From assembly GCA_963814435.1 (NCBI GenBank), contig CAWFCV010000032.1, positions 62,001 through 126,000 on the forward strand: a stretch of 64,000 nt of DNA. Direction: 5' to 3'. A program made the translations under genes and the position numbers. Source of the stretch: JAEUPI01 sp963814435. Its GTDB lineage: Bacteria > Pseudomonadota > Gammaproteobacteria > Burkholderiales > Burkholderiaceae_C. Positions 17,058-26,534 of this stretch are shown piece by piece; the stretch's first letter is position 1; each line of letters opens with the position of its first letter. Under the pieces are notes generated by a model, which had not been told where the DNA came from, ran no database searches, and saw nothing but the letters and a program-made list of their open reading frames with translations.

Positions 17058-17386
17058 ACACGATGACGTACAAGGGCTATGCCGCCCGTGTCGAGTACAG
17101 CGAGGAGGACGGCTGTTTCGTCGGCCACCTGGTGGGCATTCGATCGATCGTGGGCTTTGACGGCAGGTCGGTGGCCGAGCTGCGCAAGCATTTCCGGATC
17201 GCGGTCGACCACTATCTCGAGGCCAGCGCCAAGCTGGGCCAGGCGCCGGAGAAGCCGTTCTCGGGACGCATGATGCTGCGCATGCCGCCCAGTCTGCACG
17301 CGCGAGCCAGCGCAGCGGCCGAGGTACAGGGCATGAGCCTCAATCAATGGGCCGCCAAGGCGATCGAACGCGCAGTGGAGGGCTGA
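17054..17386 (+). CDS. hicB: HicB-family antitoxin
   Basis: A 110-residue antitoxin. The N-terminal part (YKGYAARVEYSEEDGCFVGH, then SVAELRKHFRIAVDHYLE) is the partial RNase H-like HicB fold that neutralises HicA. The C-terminal part (GRMMLRMPPSLHARASAAAE then GMSLNQWAAKAIERAV) is a ribbon-helix-helix DNA-binding domain. It is translationally coupled to hicA through a 4-bp overlap. Its stop lies 1 bp from the stop of the convergent ABC transporter gene. The frame is intact. Confidence 0.9.
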   Translation: MNTMTYKGYAARVEYSEEDGCFVGHLVGIRSIVGFDGRSVAELRKHFRIAVDHYLEASAKLGQAPEKPFSGRMMLRMPPSLHARASAAAEVQGMSLNQWAAKAIERAVEG

Positions 17387-17387
17387 T

Positions 17388-19620
17388 TCAGCGGCTTGCA
17401 GCAAGATTGCCCTCCTCTTGCGTGCCGGCATCCATGCTTTGCATGCGCCACAAGTGCGCATACAACCCGCCCTGCCGCAACAGCGCCTCGTGCGGCCCCA
17501 CCTCCACGATGCGCCCCTTGTCCATCGCCACGATGCGGTGCGCATGGCGCACGGCGCTCAGGCGGTGGGCGATGACGATCACCGTGCGGCCCTTGCAGAT
17601 GGCGGCCATGTTGCGCTGGATGATGGCTTCGCTTTCGTAGTCGAGCGCGCTGGTGGCCTCGTCGAAGATCAGGATGCGCGGGCTGGTGAAGAGCGCCCGT
17701 GCGATGGCGATGCGCTGGCGCTGCCCGCCCGAAAGGCTGGAGCCCTGCTCGCCGACCACGGTGTCGTAACCCTCGGGCAACTCGCTGACGAACTCGTGCG
17801 CGCCGGCCAGCTTGGCGGCGGCGATCACCTGCTCCAGCGGCGCGGCGGGGTCGGTACGGCGATGTTCTCGCGCACGCTGCGGTTGAAGAGAAAGTTCTCC
17901 TGCAGCACCACGCCGATCTGCCGGCGCAGCTGGGCGGCATCGATCAGGCTGATGTCGATGCCGTCGACGCACACGCGGCCCTGCTCGGGCGAGTACAGGC
18001 GCTGCACCAGCTTGCTGAGCGTGCTCTTGCCGGAGCCCGAGCGGCCGACGATGCCGATGATCTCGCCGGCGCGGATGTCGAGGCTCAGGTCGTGCAGCAC
18101 CGGTGGCGCGTCGGGCCGGTAGCGGAAGTTCACGCCCTCGAAGGTGATGCGCCCTTGCACGGGCGGCAGCTGCGCCGCCGCGCTCGGCGCCACTTCGGTG
18201 CGCGTGTTCAGGATGTCGCCGAGCCGGCGCATCGACAGGCCGGTTTGCTGGAAGTCCGTCCACATCTGCGCCATGCGCATGATGGGCTGCGCCACACGCC
18301 CGGCGAACATGTTGAACGCCACGAACATGCCCACGGTGAGCTGGTTGTCCATCACCAGGTGGGCGCCGTACCACAACGTGACGGCGTTCACCAGCTTGCC
18401 GGTGAGGCTCACGCCCTCGTGCGCCCAGCTGGCCAGGACGCCGGTGCGAAAGCTCGCCGACACGTAGGCGGCGAGCTGCTGATCCCAGCGGCGCGCCAGT
18501 TGCGGCTCCAGCGCGCCGGCCTTCACGGTCTGCACGCCGGTGATCGACTCCACCAGCAGCGCCTGGTTCTCGGCGCCGCGGGCAAACTTTTCGTCGAGCC
18601 GCCGCGCAGCATCGGCACGACAGCCAGGCTCAGGCCCATGTAGATCGGCAGGCTGGCCAGCACGATCAGCGTGAGCGGCACGCTGTAGAACAGCATCACC
18701 GCGACGAACACCACCGAGAACAGCACGTCGAGCAGCAGCGAGAGCGCGGTGCCGGTGAGAAAGCTGCGGATGTTTTCGAGCTCGCGCACGCGCGCCACCG
18801 AATCGCCGACGCGCCGCGCCTGAAAGTACGCCAGCGGCAGCGCCAGCAGATGGCGATACAGCCGCGAGCCGAGCTCCACGTCGATGCGGCTGGTGGTGTG
18901 GCTGAACACATAGGTGCGCAGCGCATTGAGCACGCTCTCGAAGATCACCACCGCCACCAGGCCGACTACCAGCACGTCGAGCGTGGCCACGCCGCGGTGC
19001 ACCAGCACCTTATCCATGATCACCTGAAAGAAGAGCGGCGTGACCAGCGCGAAGAGCTGCAGCAACAGGCTGACGACCAGCACTTCGCCGAGTAGCTTGC
19101 GATGCTTCACCAGGCTGGGGATGAACCAGCTGAAATCAAAGCGCGCCAGCTCGCCGGCCAGGCTGGCACGGCTGGCGATGAGGATCACCTCGCCGCTCCA
19201 GCGGGCTGCAAAGTCGACGAGCGGTGTGATGGCGGGGCGCGAGGCACTGTGGGCCGTATCGAAAGCCTGGGTGAGCACACGCTGGCCGTCGCACTGCGCG
19301 AGCACGGCCACGCTGCCGTCGGCCATCAGGGCCAGTGCCGGCAGTGGGGTCAGTGGCAGCCGGTCAGCAAGCGTGCGTGTGCGACGAGCGCGAAGGCCCA
19401 GTTGTTTGGCCGCCGCGAGCAGATGCGCCACGCCCACGGGCTCGCTGGCACCGAGCCCCAGTTGGTGGCGCAGCGCCGCCGGATCAGCTACCACATGGTG
19501 CAGCCGAGCCACCAAGCACAACGCCGCAAGGCCACCGTCGCCACCCTGGCTCTCGGCGGGCTGCGCCGACGGCCCGTGCGCGGCGGATGAAATCGATGCG
19601 TCGGCGGCCATGGGCTGCAC
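17388..19620 (-). CDS. Type I secretion ABC transporter (HlyB/LapB-like), two frameshifts
   Basis: About 744 residues after repair. N-terminal C39-like domain (LAALCLVARLHHV, residues about 30-155) that probably lacks protease activity, as in HlyB, and then docks the substrate. Next is a six-helix membrane domain (from SWFIPSLVKHRKLLGEVLVV; FFQVIMDKVLVHRG; SRIDVELGSRLYRHLLALPL). The ATPase has GRSGSGKST, LSGGQRQR, ILIFDEATSALD and IAHRLSAV. Conserved sequence changes frame near 18600 and near 17850, each explained by one missing base. GTG at 19620 is preferred because AAGGGGGG lies 6 nt before it; an ATG follows at 19611. It should export the RTX protein encoded downstream; hicAB now separates it from the adaptor gene. 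Confidence 0.85.
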
Positions 19621-19971
19621 GACACGCCCCCCTTGGATCGTGGTGTGCCCCCTCCTGGCGCAGCGAATCTAACCGAGGTTTCTGATCGCCGGCAATGGTG
19701 CGAACCCAATGCTGAGCGAAACGATGACAAGTGGTTGACGAGTGGATGGCGTTGTGATTCGGCGCAATAGGCGGAATCCGGAGCGGACATTGCCGGTGGA
19801 AGTGAGCAACTGCTCGACGCGCAGCGGCCCGCGCCGAATCACCAAGACTGGCCGCAACTCGACGTCGACTTGTCCGTCGAGTCCGTTCGTGATCCATCAG
19901 CGTTTCCGCTGGTGTCCGCGCGATAGCCTACTGCGACGCGGAGCCGTGGCCATAGGCCGGCCTTGCCGCGT
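19621..19971. other. Intergenic region upstream of the type I exporter gene
   Basis: I see no convincing gene here. It holds the leader and possible promoter of the exporter gene (see 19667-19695) and a perfect 8-bp inverted repeat ACTCGACG...CGTCGAGT with a 10-nt loop at 19857-19882. Open frames crossing it lack family resemblance. Confidence 0.5.
19667..19695 (-). promoter_or_regulatory. Possible promoter of the type I exporter gene
   Basis: On the minus strand TTGCCG (19690-19695) and TTAGAT (19667-19672) are 17 bp apart, about 47 bp before the chosen GTG. Match to consensus is modest. Confidence 0.3.
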
Positions 19972-20814
19972 TCAATCGACAAAGAAATCCGGAATCAGAT
20001 CCTTCGTCCCCGGCACGACCGCATAGCGGTCGAAGTCCTTCACGCCGTGCTCGCCCAGCAGCGTGTCGTCGATGAAGAAGTTGCCGGTGCAGTGCGTCGC
20101 ATCGCGCGTGAGGATCACGTGCGCCGCGTCGGCCAGGATCTCGGGCTTGCGGCACTTGTTGAGGTCGATGCCCGGGATCATCTGCAACGCCGCGGTGGCG
20201 ATGGCCGTGCGTGGCCACAGGCTGTTTACCGCGATGCCGTGGCGCTTGAACTCGGCCGCGTGGCCGAGCGTACATTCGCTCATGCCGTACTTGGCCATCG
20301 TGTAGGCCACGTGGTTCTGGAACCAGTGCGGCTTCATGCTCAATGGCGGGCTCATGTTCAGCACGTGCGGGTTGCGGCCGGCCTTCGCGCTCTTGATCAG
20401 CTCGGGCAGGCAGGCCTGCGTACAGCAGTAGGTGCCACGCACGTTGACGCCGAACATCAGGTCGAAGCGCTTCATCGGCGTGGCATCGGTCGGTGTCAAG
20501 CTGATCGCGCTGGCGTTGTTCACCAGGATGTCGATGCCGCCGAAGCGCTCCACCGCAATCTGCACCGCGGCGGCCACGGCCCGCTCGTCACGGATGTCGG
20601 TGGGCACCGGCAGCGCCTGCCCGCCCGCCTTGCGCACGGCTTCGGCCGCAGTGACCAGCGTGCCCGGCAGCTTGGGGTTGGGCTCGGTGGTCTTGGCCAC
20701 CAGCACCACGTGGGCACCGTCGCGCGCGGCACGTTCGGCGATGGCGAGGCCGATGCCGCGTGAGCCGCCGGTGATGAAGAGGGTCTTGCCCTTCAGGCTG
20801 GTGTGCGAAGTCAT
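19972..20814 (-). CDS. SDR-family oxidoreductase, HSDL2-like
   Basis: A 280-residue SDR. TGGSRGIGLAIAERAARDG is the cofactor loop and VLVAKTTEPNPKLPGTL matches the HSDL2-like subgroup (hydroxysteroid dehydrogenase-like 2), which is often associated with fatty-acid metabolism. NNASAI is the NNAG equivalent and YTMAKYGM holds the catalytic Tyr and Lys, with NMSPP before it. The ATG follows AGGAGAAGC and overlaps the stop of the upstream esterase gene (ATGA), so translation is coupled. It ends the leftward gene series that includes the esterase and crotonase. Substrate unknown. Confidence 0.85.
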   Translation of the reverse strand: MTSHTSLKGKTLFITGGSRGIGLAIAERAARDGAHVVLVAKTTEPNPKLPGTLVTAAEAVRKAGGQALPVPTDIRDERAVAAAVQIAVERFGGIDILVNNASAISLTPTDATPMKRFDLMFGVNVRGTYCCTQACLPELIKSAKAGRNPHVLNMSPPLSMKPHWFQNHVAYTMAKYGMSECTLGHAAEFKRHGIAVNSLWPRTAIATAALQMIPGIDLNKCRKPEILADAAHVILTRDATHCTGNFFIDDTLLGEHGVKDFDRYAVVPGTKDLIPDFFVD

Positions 20815-21572
20815 TGCTTCTCCTGGTGCTTCGACCTGGACAGTCGGGGCCACACCTGCGTGGCGATGTGCTTGGCCAATGCATGCGCCACCTGGCGATA
20901 CGCGCGCTCGCCGGGGTGAAAGCCGTCGTGCGCCATCACGCCCCGGTTGAGCTGCAGGTCGCTCATGTCGGCGCACGACGCATCACCCAGCGTGGCGGCG
21001 CGCTGTTGCACCCAGTCGTGCAGCACGCGGTTGTGGCGCCGCGCATCAGCGCCCATGGCCCAGCGCAGCGGCTGCGGCAGCGCGGGAAACTGGTGGATCG
21101 GCGGCAGCGGGCAGAACACCACGTGCTGCACGCCGATGCGGTTGCGCAAGGTGTTGGCCAGTTGCTCGCGCGAGCGCGTGGCGCGGTAGGACGGCACCTG
21201 GTCCACCACGTCGTTGACGCCGGTGACCACGATCGCCACGTCGGCTGCGGGCGGTGACTCGGCCTGCAGCAACGTGAGGGTCTGCGCCGTCGTGAGACCC
21301 GACTTGGCGAGCAGCTGCCACTGCACGCGGCCGGCGATGCGTGCCGCGAGTTCGCTCGCCAGCTGGCCGGCCAGCGCCTCGCGCTGTGTGGCCACGCCCA
21401 CGCCGGCGGCCGACGAGTCGCCGACGATCAACACGCGCATGGTGGCTTCACCGCTGCCGGCCGTGCCGCGGCGCGGGCCCGCGGCCTCGGGCAGGCGCGG
21501 CACGCGCGCGCGCGTGCGCAGCGCCTGCGCCACCAGCAGCGGGCTCAATGCGAGCTTGAGGGTCAGCGACAT
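20811..21572 (-). CDS. SGNH/GDSL-family hydrolase
   Basis: A 253-residue esterase-like protein. Block I is VLIVGDSSAAGVGVAT with the nucleophilic Ser, block II the Gly in KSGLTT, block III the Asn in VTGVNDVVDQ, and block V Asp-His in AHDGFHPGERAY. The first 45 residues are basic and Ala/Pro-rich with a hydrophobic start, possibly a membrane anchor rather than a cleaved signal. It may act on acyl or acetyl esters. It is coupled to the downstream SDR by a 4-bp overlap. Copy 2 of the post-stop repeat separates it from the crotonase gene. Confidence 0.85.
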   Translation of the reverse strand: MSLTLKLALSPLLVAQALRTRARVPRLPEAAGPRRGTAGSGEATMRVLIVGDSSAAGVGVATQREALAGQLASELAARIAGRVQWQLLAKSGLTTAQTLTLLQAESPPAADVAIVVTGVNDVVDQVPSYRATRSREQLANTLRNRIGVQHVVFCPLPPIHQFPALPQPLRWAMGADARRHNRVLHDWVQQRAATLGDASCADMSDLQLNRGVMAHDGFHPGERAYRQVAHALAKHIATQVWPRLSRSKHQEKQ

Positions 21573-21648
21573 ATGGAGTCCTCAGTTCACCGGATTGTCT
21601 GGCCGAGATGCGCGTCGCACGCACCAACACCAACACCGCCCGAGGCCG

Positions 21649-21723
21649 CCGCGGATCCGGCTATGCCGGTCCGCTGGCGGCGCCCCCTCGAGGGGGAGGC
21701 GCCGAAGGCGCTACGGGGGTGGG
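21649..21723 (-). repeat. Post-stop repeat, copy 2 (after the crotonase gene)
   Basis: Read on the minus strand it begins CCCACCCCCGTAGCGCC five bases beyond the crotonase stop and ends ATAGCCGGATCCGCGG. The central stem is CCCCCTCGAGGGGG. Same orientation relative to its upstream gene as the other three copies. Confidence 0.85.
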
Positions 21724-21728
21724 CCACG

Positions 21729-22490
21729 TCAGAACTTCGAGAAATCGGGCTTGCGTTTCTGGAAGAACGCCTGGAACGCCTCTTGCGCCTCGGGGCTGCG
21801 CAGGCGACCGCTGAAGATCTCACCTTCGGCCGTCATCGCCTGCATGATCGCGTCGCGACCCCGTTGACGCATCAGCCGCTTGCTGTCGCGCACCGCACCG
21901 GGCGGCAGGCCGTTGAAGCGCTCGGCCACGCGGCGTGCGTGGTTCACCACCTCGTTGGCGGGCAACACGGCGTTGGCCAGCCCGCACTCGACCGCGTTCT
22001 CGCCGGTGAACGGGTCGCCCAGCAGCAGCTTCTCGGCCGCGCGGCGGTGGCCCATCAGCGCGGGCATCAGCAGGCTCGACGCGTACTCGGGCACCAGGCC
22101 CAGGCTCACGAACGGCGTGGCCAGACGTGCCTCGTCGCTCACGTAGACGAAGTCGCAGTGGAGCAGCATCGTGGTGCCGATGCCGATGGCCGCGCCGGTG
22201 ACGGCGGCGACCACCGGCTTGTCGAGCTCCATCAGCGCGCGCATGAACAGGAACACCGGCGAATCCGCACCCTGCGGCGGGCGCTGCATGAAATCCTCCA
22301 GATCGTTGCCGGAGGTGAACACGCCGGGCTGCCCGGTGATGAGCACCGCGCGCACGGCGTCATCGGCAGCCGCGGCGCGCAGCGCGTCGGCCATGGCCTG
22401 GTACATCGCCATGGTGAGCGCGTTCTTCTTCTCGGGACGCGCGATCTCGATCGTGGCCACGCCGTTGAGCGTGGCGGTCTTGATGGCCAT
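21729..22490 (-). CDS. Enoyl-CoA hydratase/isomerase (crotonase) family protein
   Basis: A 253-residue crotonase. GVATIEIARPEKKNALTMAM opens the fold, TSGNDLEDF and AVTGAAIGIGTTMLLHCDF form the oxyanion-hole regions, and FVSLGLVPEYASS supplies the single Glu typical of enoyl-CoA isomerases and PaaG-like enzymes. The first of the two Glu residues of true hydratases is not evident, so an isomerase or other crotonase reaction is as likely as hydration. The ATG has AGGAG 5 nt upstream. It follows dppF by 78 bp on the same strand and may belong to that operon. Confidence 0.87.
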   Translation of the reverse strand: MAIKTATLNGVATIEIARPEKKNALTMAMYQAMADALRAAAADDAVRAVLITGQPGVFTSGNDLEDFMQRPPQGADSPVFLFMRALMELDKPVVAAVTGAAIGIGTTMLLHCDFVYVSDEARLATPFVSLGLVPEYASSLLMPALMGHRRAAEKLLLGDPFTGENAVECGLANAVLPANEVVNHARRVAERFNGLPPGAVRDSKRLMRQRGRDAIMQAMTAEGEIFSGRLRSPEAQEAFQAFFQKRKPDFSKF

Positions 22491-22568
22491 GACCACTCCT
22501 GTTGGGGCCGGGTTGGCATCATGCCTCGAAGCGCCGCGCTGCGACGGCGGGCCGCTGGAGCGACCTCT

Positions 22569-23543
22569 CTAACCGCGCAGATGGCACGCCACCCAATGCC
22601 CGTTGGTGCTCTGCTTCAGTTCCGGCGACTGCGTGTTGCACAACGGCTTCTGCGCGATCGGGCAGCGGGTGTGGAAGTGGCAGCCCGGCGGCGGGCGGAT
22701 CGGGCTCGGCACGTCGCCCTGCAGGCGGACGCGCTTGCGCTTGACCTTGGGGTCGGGGATCGGCACCGCCGACAGCAGCGCCTCGGTGTACGGGTGCAGC
22801 GGGTTGGTGTACAGCGCGTTGGCCGGCGCCAGCTCGACCACGCGGCCGAGGTACATCACCGCCACGCGGTCGCTGATGTGCTCCACCACCGACAGGTCGT
22901 GCGCGATGAAGATGTAGGTCAGGTTGAACTGGCCCTGCAGGTCTTCCAGCAGGTTGATCACCTGGGCCTGGATCGACACGTCGAGCGCCGACACCGCCTC
23001 GTCGCAGACGATCAGCTTCGGGTTCACCGCCAGCGCGCGCGCGATGCCGATGCGCTGGCGCTGGCCGCCGGAGAACTCGTGCGGGTAGCGCCGCATGTGG
23101 TCGGGCGACAGGCCCACGGTTTCGAGCAGTTGCACCACGCGCTGCTCGATCTCCTGCGCATTCTTGGCGAGCTGGTGGATCACCAGACCCTCACCGATGA
23201 TCGCGCCCACCGTCATGCGCGGGTTCAGCGACGCGAACGGATCCTGGAAGATGATCTGCATGTCGCGCGCCAGCGCGCGCAACTCGTCGCGCCCGGCGCG
23301 GATGACGTCCTGGCCCTCGAACCACACCTCGCCCGCGGTGGGCTCGATCAGGCGCAGGATGCAGCGCCCGGTGGTGCTCTTGCCGCAGCCCGATTCGCCC
23401 ACCAGGCCCAGCGTCTCGCCGGCCCGCAGGTCGAAGCTGACGCCGTCGACCGCGTGCACCTGGTCGACCACGCGCTGCAGCAAGCCGCCCCTGATCGGGA
23501 AGTGTTTCTTCAGGCCCTTGACCTTCAACAGCGGTTCGCTCAT
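22569..23543 (-). CDS. Peptide-type ABC transporter ATPase, DppF/OppF-like
   Basis: A 324-residue ATPase of a peptide/nickel-type importer. Walker A GESGCGKST, Q-loop IIFQDPFASLNPR, signature FSGGQRQR, Walker B LIVCDEAVSALD and H-loop IAHDLSVV are all present. The C-terminal oligopeptide-transporter domain includes NPLHPYTEALLSAVP and a Cys cluster (CHFHTRCPIA, C...C further on) that in relatives binds an iron-sulfur cluster. It pairs with the DppD-like ATPase just upstream; both genes are clean of frameshifts. The substrate is inferred from the binding protein and flanking hydrolases: small peptides or acylated amino acids. Confidence 0.9.
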   Translation of the reverse strand: MSEPLLKVKGLKKHFPIRGGLLQRVVDQVHAVDGVSFDLRAGETLGLVGESGCGKSTTGRCILRLIEPTAGEVWFEGQDVIRAGRDELRALARDMQIIFQDPFASLNPRMTVGAIIGEGLVIHQLAKNAQEIEQRVVQLLETVGLSPDHMRRYPHEFSGGQRQRIGIARALAVNPKLIVCDEAVSALDVSIQAQVINLLEDLQGQFNLTYIFIAHDLSVVEHISDRVAVMYLGRVVELAPANALYTNPLHPYTEALLSAVPIPDPKVKRKRVRLQGDVPSPIRPPPGCHFHTRCPIAQKPLCNTQSPELKQSTNGHWVACHLRG

Positions 23544-23574
23544 GGAGCCCTTCTTCGGAGCTTGCCGGCGGCGC

Positions 23575-24552
<978 letters not shown>

Positions 24553-25482
24553 CTACAACACTCGTCTCGGGTCGAGCGCGTCGCGCAGCCCGTCGCCGAC
24601 GAAGTTGATCGTCAGCACGGTGAAGAAGATCGCCAGGCCCGGGAACATGGCCCAGTGCACCGCCAGGTCCATGTAGTCGCGGCCGTCGTAGAGGATGCGG
24701 CCCCAGGTGGGGATGTCGGGCGGGAAGCCGAGCCCCAGGAAGCTCAACGTGCTCTCGGCGATGATCGCCGCGGCGACGTCGATGGTGCCGGCCACGATCA
24801 CCGGGCCCAGGCTGTTGGGCAGGATATGGCGCACTACCTGGCGCCGCGTGCTAGCGCCGAGCGCACGCGCGGCCTCGACGAATTCCTTCTCGCGCAGGCT
24901 GAAGAACTGCGCGCGCACCAGCCGCGCCACCGGCATCCAGCGGAAGCCGCCGATCACCACCACGATGAGGATGAAGATGCCCACCTCGAGGCCGAACATC
25001 TTCTTCAGCGGCTCGCGGAAGAGGAAGATCAGCAGCAGCAGCAGCGGCAGCTGCGGCAGGCTGAGAAAGAGGTCGGTCACCCACATCAGCACAGCATCGA
25101 GCCAGCCGCGTGCCATGCCGGCCAGCGAGCCAATGATCACGCCGACGGTGATGGCCATCAGCATGGCCGCCAGGCCCACCGCCAGGCTGATGCGCCCACC
25201 GTAGAGCATGCGCGCCAGGATGTCGCGCCCCAGGTCGTCGGTGCCGAACAGGTGCAGCGCGCTCGGCTCGGCCAGGCGTGCCTTGAAGTCGACGTCGTTG
25301 ATGCCGACCTTGTAGAACAGCGGCCCGATCAACACCGCCAGCACCATCAGGCCCAGCACCCACAGGCTCCAGAAGGCGAGGCGGTGGCGCTTGAAGCGCC
25401 GCCAGGCCTCGGCCCACGGCGAGACGCTGGCCACGGCTTTGCCGAGGCTAGCGGTAGCTGATGCGGGGGTCGAGCCAGCCAT
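24553..25482 (-). CDS. Peptide-type ABC transporter permease, DppC/OppC-like
   Basis: A 309-residue inner-membrane permease with an N-terminal cytoplasmic segment (AEAWRRFKRHRLAFWSLWVL), LFGTDDLGRDILARMLYGGR, which is the typical OppC signature, and six predicted helices. The EAA loop is FVEAARALGASTRRQVVRHI. ATG at 25482 overlaps the end of the dppB-like gene by 35 bp; an upstream ATG at 25491 is possible. It forms the translocation path with the DppB-like subunit. Confidence 0.9.
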   Translation of the reverse strand: MAGSTPASATASLGKAVASVSPWAEAWRRFKRHRLAFWSLWVLGLMVLAVLIGPLFYKVGINDVDFKARLAEPSALHLFGTDDLGRDILARMLYGGRISLAVGLAAMLMAITVGVIIGSLAGMARGWLDAVLMWVTDLFLSLPQLPLLLLLIFLFREPLKKMFGLEVGIFILIVVVIGGFRWMPVARLVRAQFFSLREKEFVEAARALGASTRRQVVRHILPNSLGPVIVAGTIDVAAAIIAESTLSFLGLGFPPDIPTWGRILYDGRDYMDLAVHWAMFPGLAIFFTVLTINFVGDGLRDALDPRRVL

Positions 25483-26407
25483 ACAGCACATCGGCGATGA
25501 GGTTGAATAGGATCACGAGGCAGCTGAATACGAAGGTCACCGCCATGATCACCGGCGTGTCGTTGCGCAGGATGGCGTCGATGAGCAGGCTGCCGATGCC
25601 GGGGATGCGGAAGATCTGCTCGGTGACGATCGCGCCGCCGAACACGGCCGGCATCTGCAGGGCCACCAGCGTGACCACCGGGATCAACGCATTGCGCACC
25701 ACGTGTTTGGTGACGACGACGCGTTCGGACAGGCCCTTGCTGCGCGCCGTGGTCACATAGTCGAGGCGGATCACGTCCAGCACCGCCGATCGAACATAGC
25801 GCATCGTGCTCGCGGCCTGAAACAGGCCCAGTACGGTGATCGGCATGATCGACTGCTTGAAGTGCTCCCACCAGAACTGCCAGCCGGTGGCCGAGATGTC
25901 GGCGCGGAAGACGAACGGTAACCAGCCGAGGTAGATGCTGAAGAAGAGGATGAAGATCACGCCGGTGAAGAAGGTGGGCAGCGAGAAGCCGATGAAGGCG
26001 ATGGTGCTGGCGATGCGGTCGAACCACGAATACGGCTTCACCGCGGCCAGGATGCCCACCGGCAGTGCCACCAGGATCGCCAGCACCTGCGAAAGGCCGA
26101 TCACCACGATGGTGGTGGGCAACCGTTGCAGGATCAGCTGGTCGACGTTGATGCGGCTGACGAAGCTGAAGCCCCATTCACCCTTGAACATGCTGGTCAG
26201 CCAGAGCAAGTAGCGCTGCCAGATCGGGTCGTCCAGGCCGAACTGGACGCGTAGGGCCATGCGCACCTCGGGCGGCACGCTCGGATTGGTGGCCAGGTCC
26301 TCGAACGGATCGCCCGGCGCCAGCGCCAGCACGGTGAACAACACGAGGCTAATGCCCAGCAGGCTGGGCAGGGCGATCAGCAGGCGGCGCAGGATGTAAT
26401 TCAGCAA
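25448..26407 (-). CDS. Peptide-type ABC transporter permease, DppB/OppB-like
   Basis: A 319-residue permease starting at a TTG (LNYILRRLLIALPSLLGISL is the standard OppB-like N-terminus, missing only ATG). ALAPGDPFEDLA, the ABC signature region DYVTTARSKGLSERVVVTKH, and GIGSLLIDAILRNDTPVI are family features. The TTG is chosen because the frame upstream loses resemblance and enters repeat copy 3. The ribosome-binding site is weak, as often in genes translated from a shared transcript. Confidence 0.88.
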   Translation of the reverse strand: MLNYILRRLLIALPSLLGISLVLFTVLALAPGDPFEDLATNPSVPPEVRMALRVQFGLDDPIWQRYLLWLTSMFKGEWGFSFVSRINVDQLILQRLPTTIVVIGLSQVLAILVALPVGILAAVKPYSWFDRIASTIAFIGFSLPTFFTGVIFILFFSIYLGWLPFVFRADISATGWQFWWEHFKQSIMPITVLGLFQAASTMRYVRSAVLDVIRLDYVTTARSKGLSERVVVTKHVVRNALIPVVTLVALQMPAVFGGAIVTEQIFRIPGIGSLLIDAILRNDTPVIMAVTFVFSCLVILFNLIADVLYGWLDPRISYR

Positions 26408-26452
26408 GCGCGGGGACTCTTTTGGTCGACGGTGCGCGGATCGGCACAGCGA

Positions 26453-26529
26453 CCGCCGCGGATCCGGCTTCGCCGGTCCGCTGGCGTGCCCCCTCGAGAG
26501 GGAAGCGCCCGGGGCGCTTCGGGGGTGGG
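26453..26529 (-). repeat. Post-stop repeat, copy 3 (after the binding-protein gene)
   Basis: On the minus strand it starts CCCACCCCCGAAGCGCC about 5 bp after the stop of the substrate-binding-protein gene and ends GAAGCCGGATCCGCGG. The first stem is a long GAAGCGCCC...GGGCGCTTC hairpin. It sits inside the presumed transporter operon, between binding protein and permease. Confidence 0.85.
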
Positions 26530-26534
26530 CGGTT

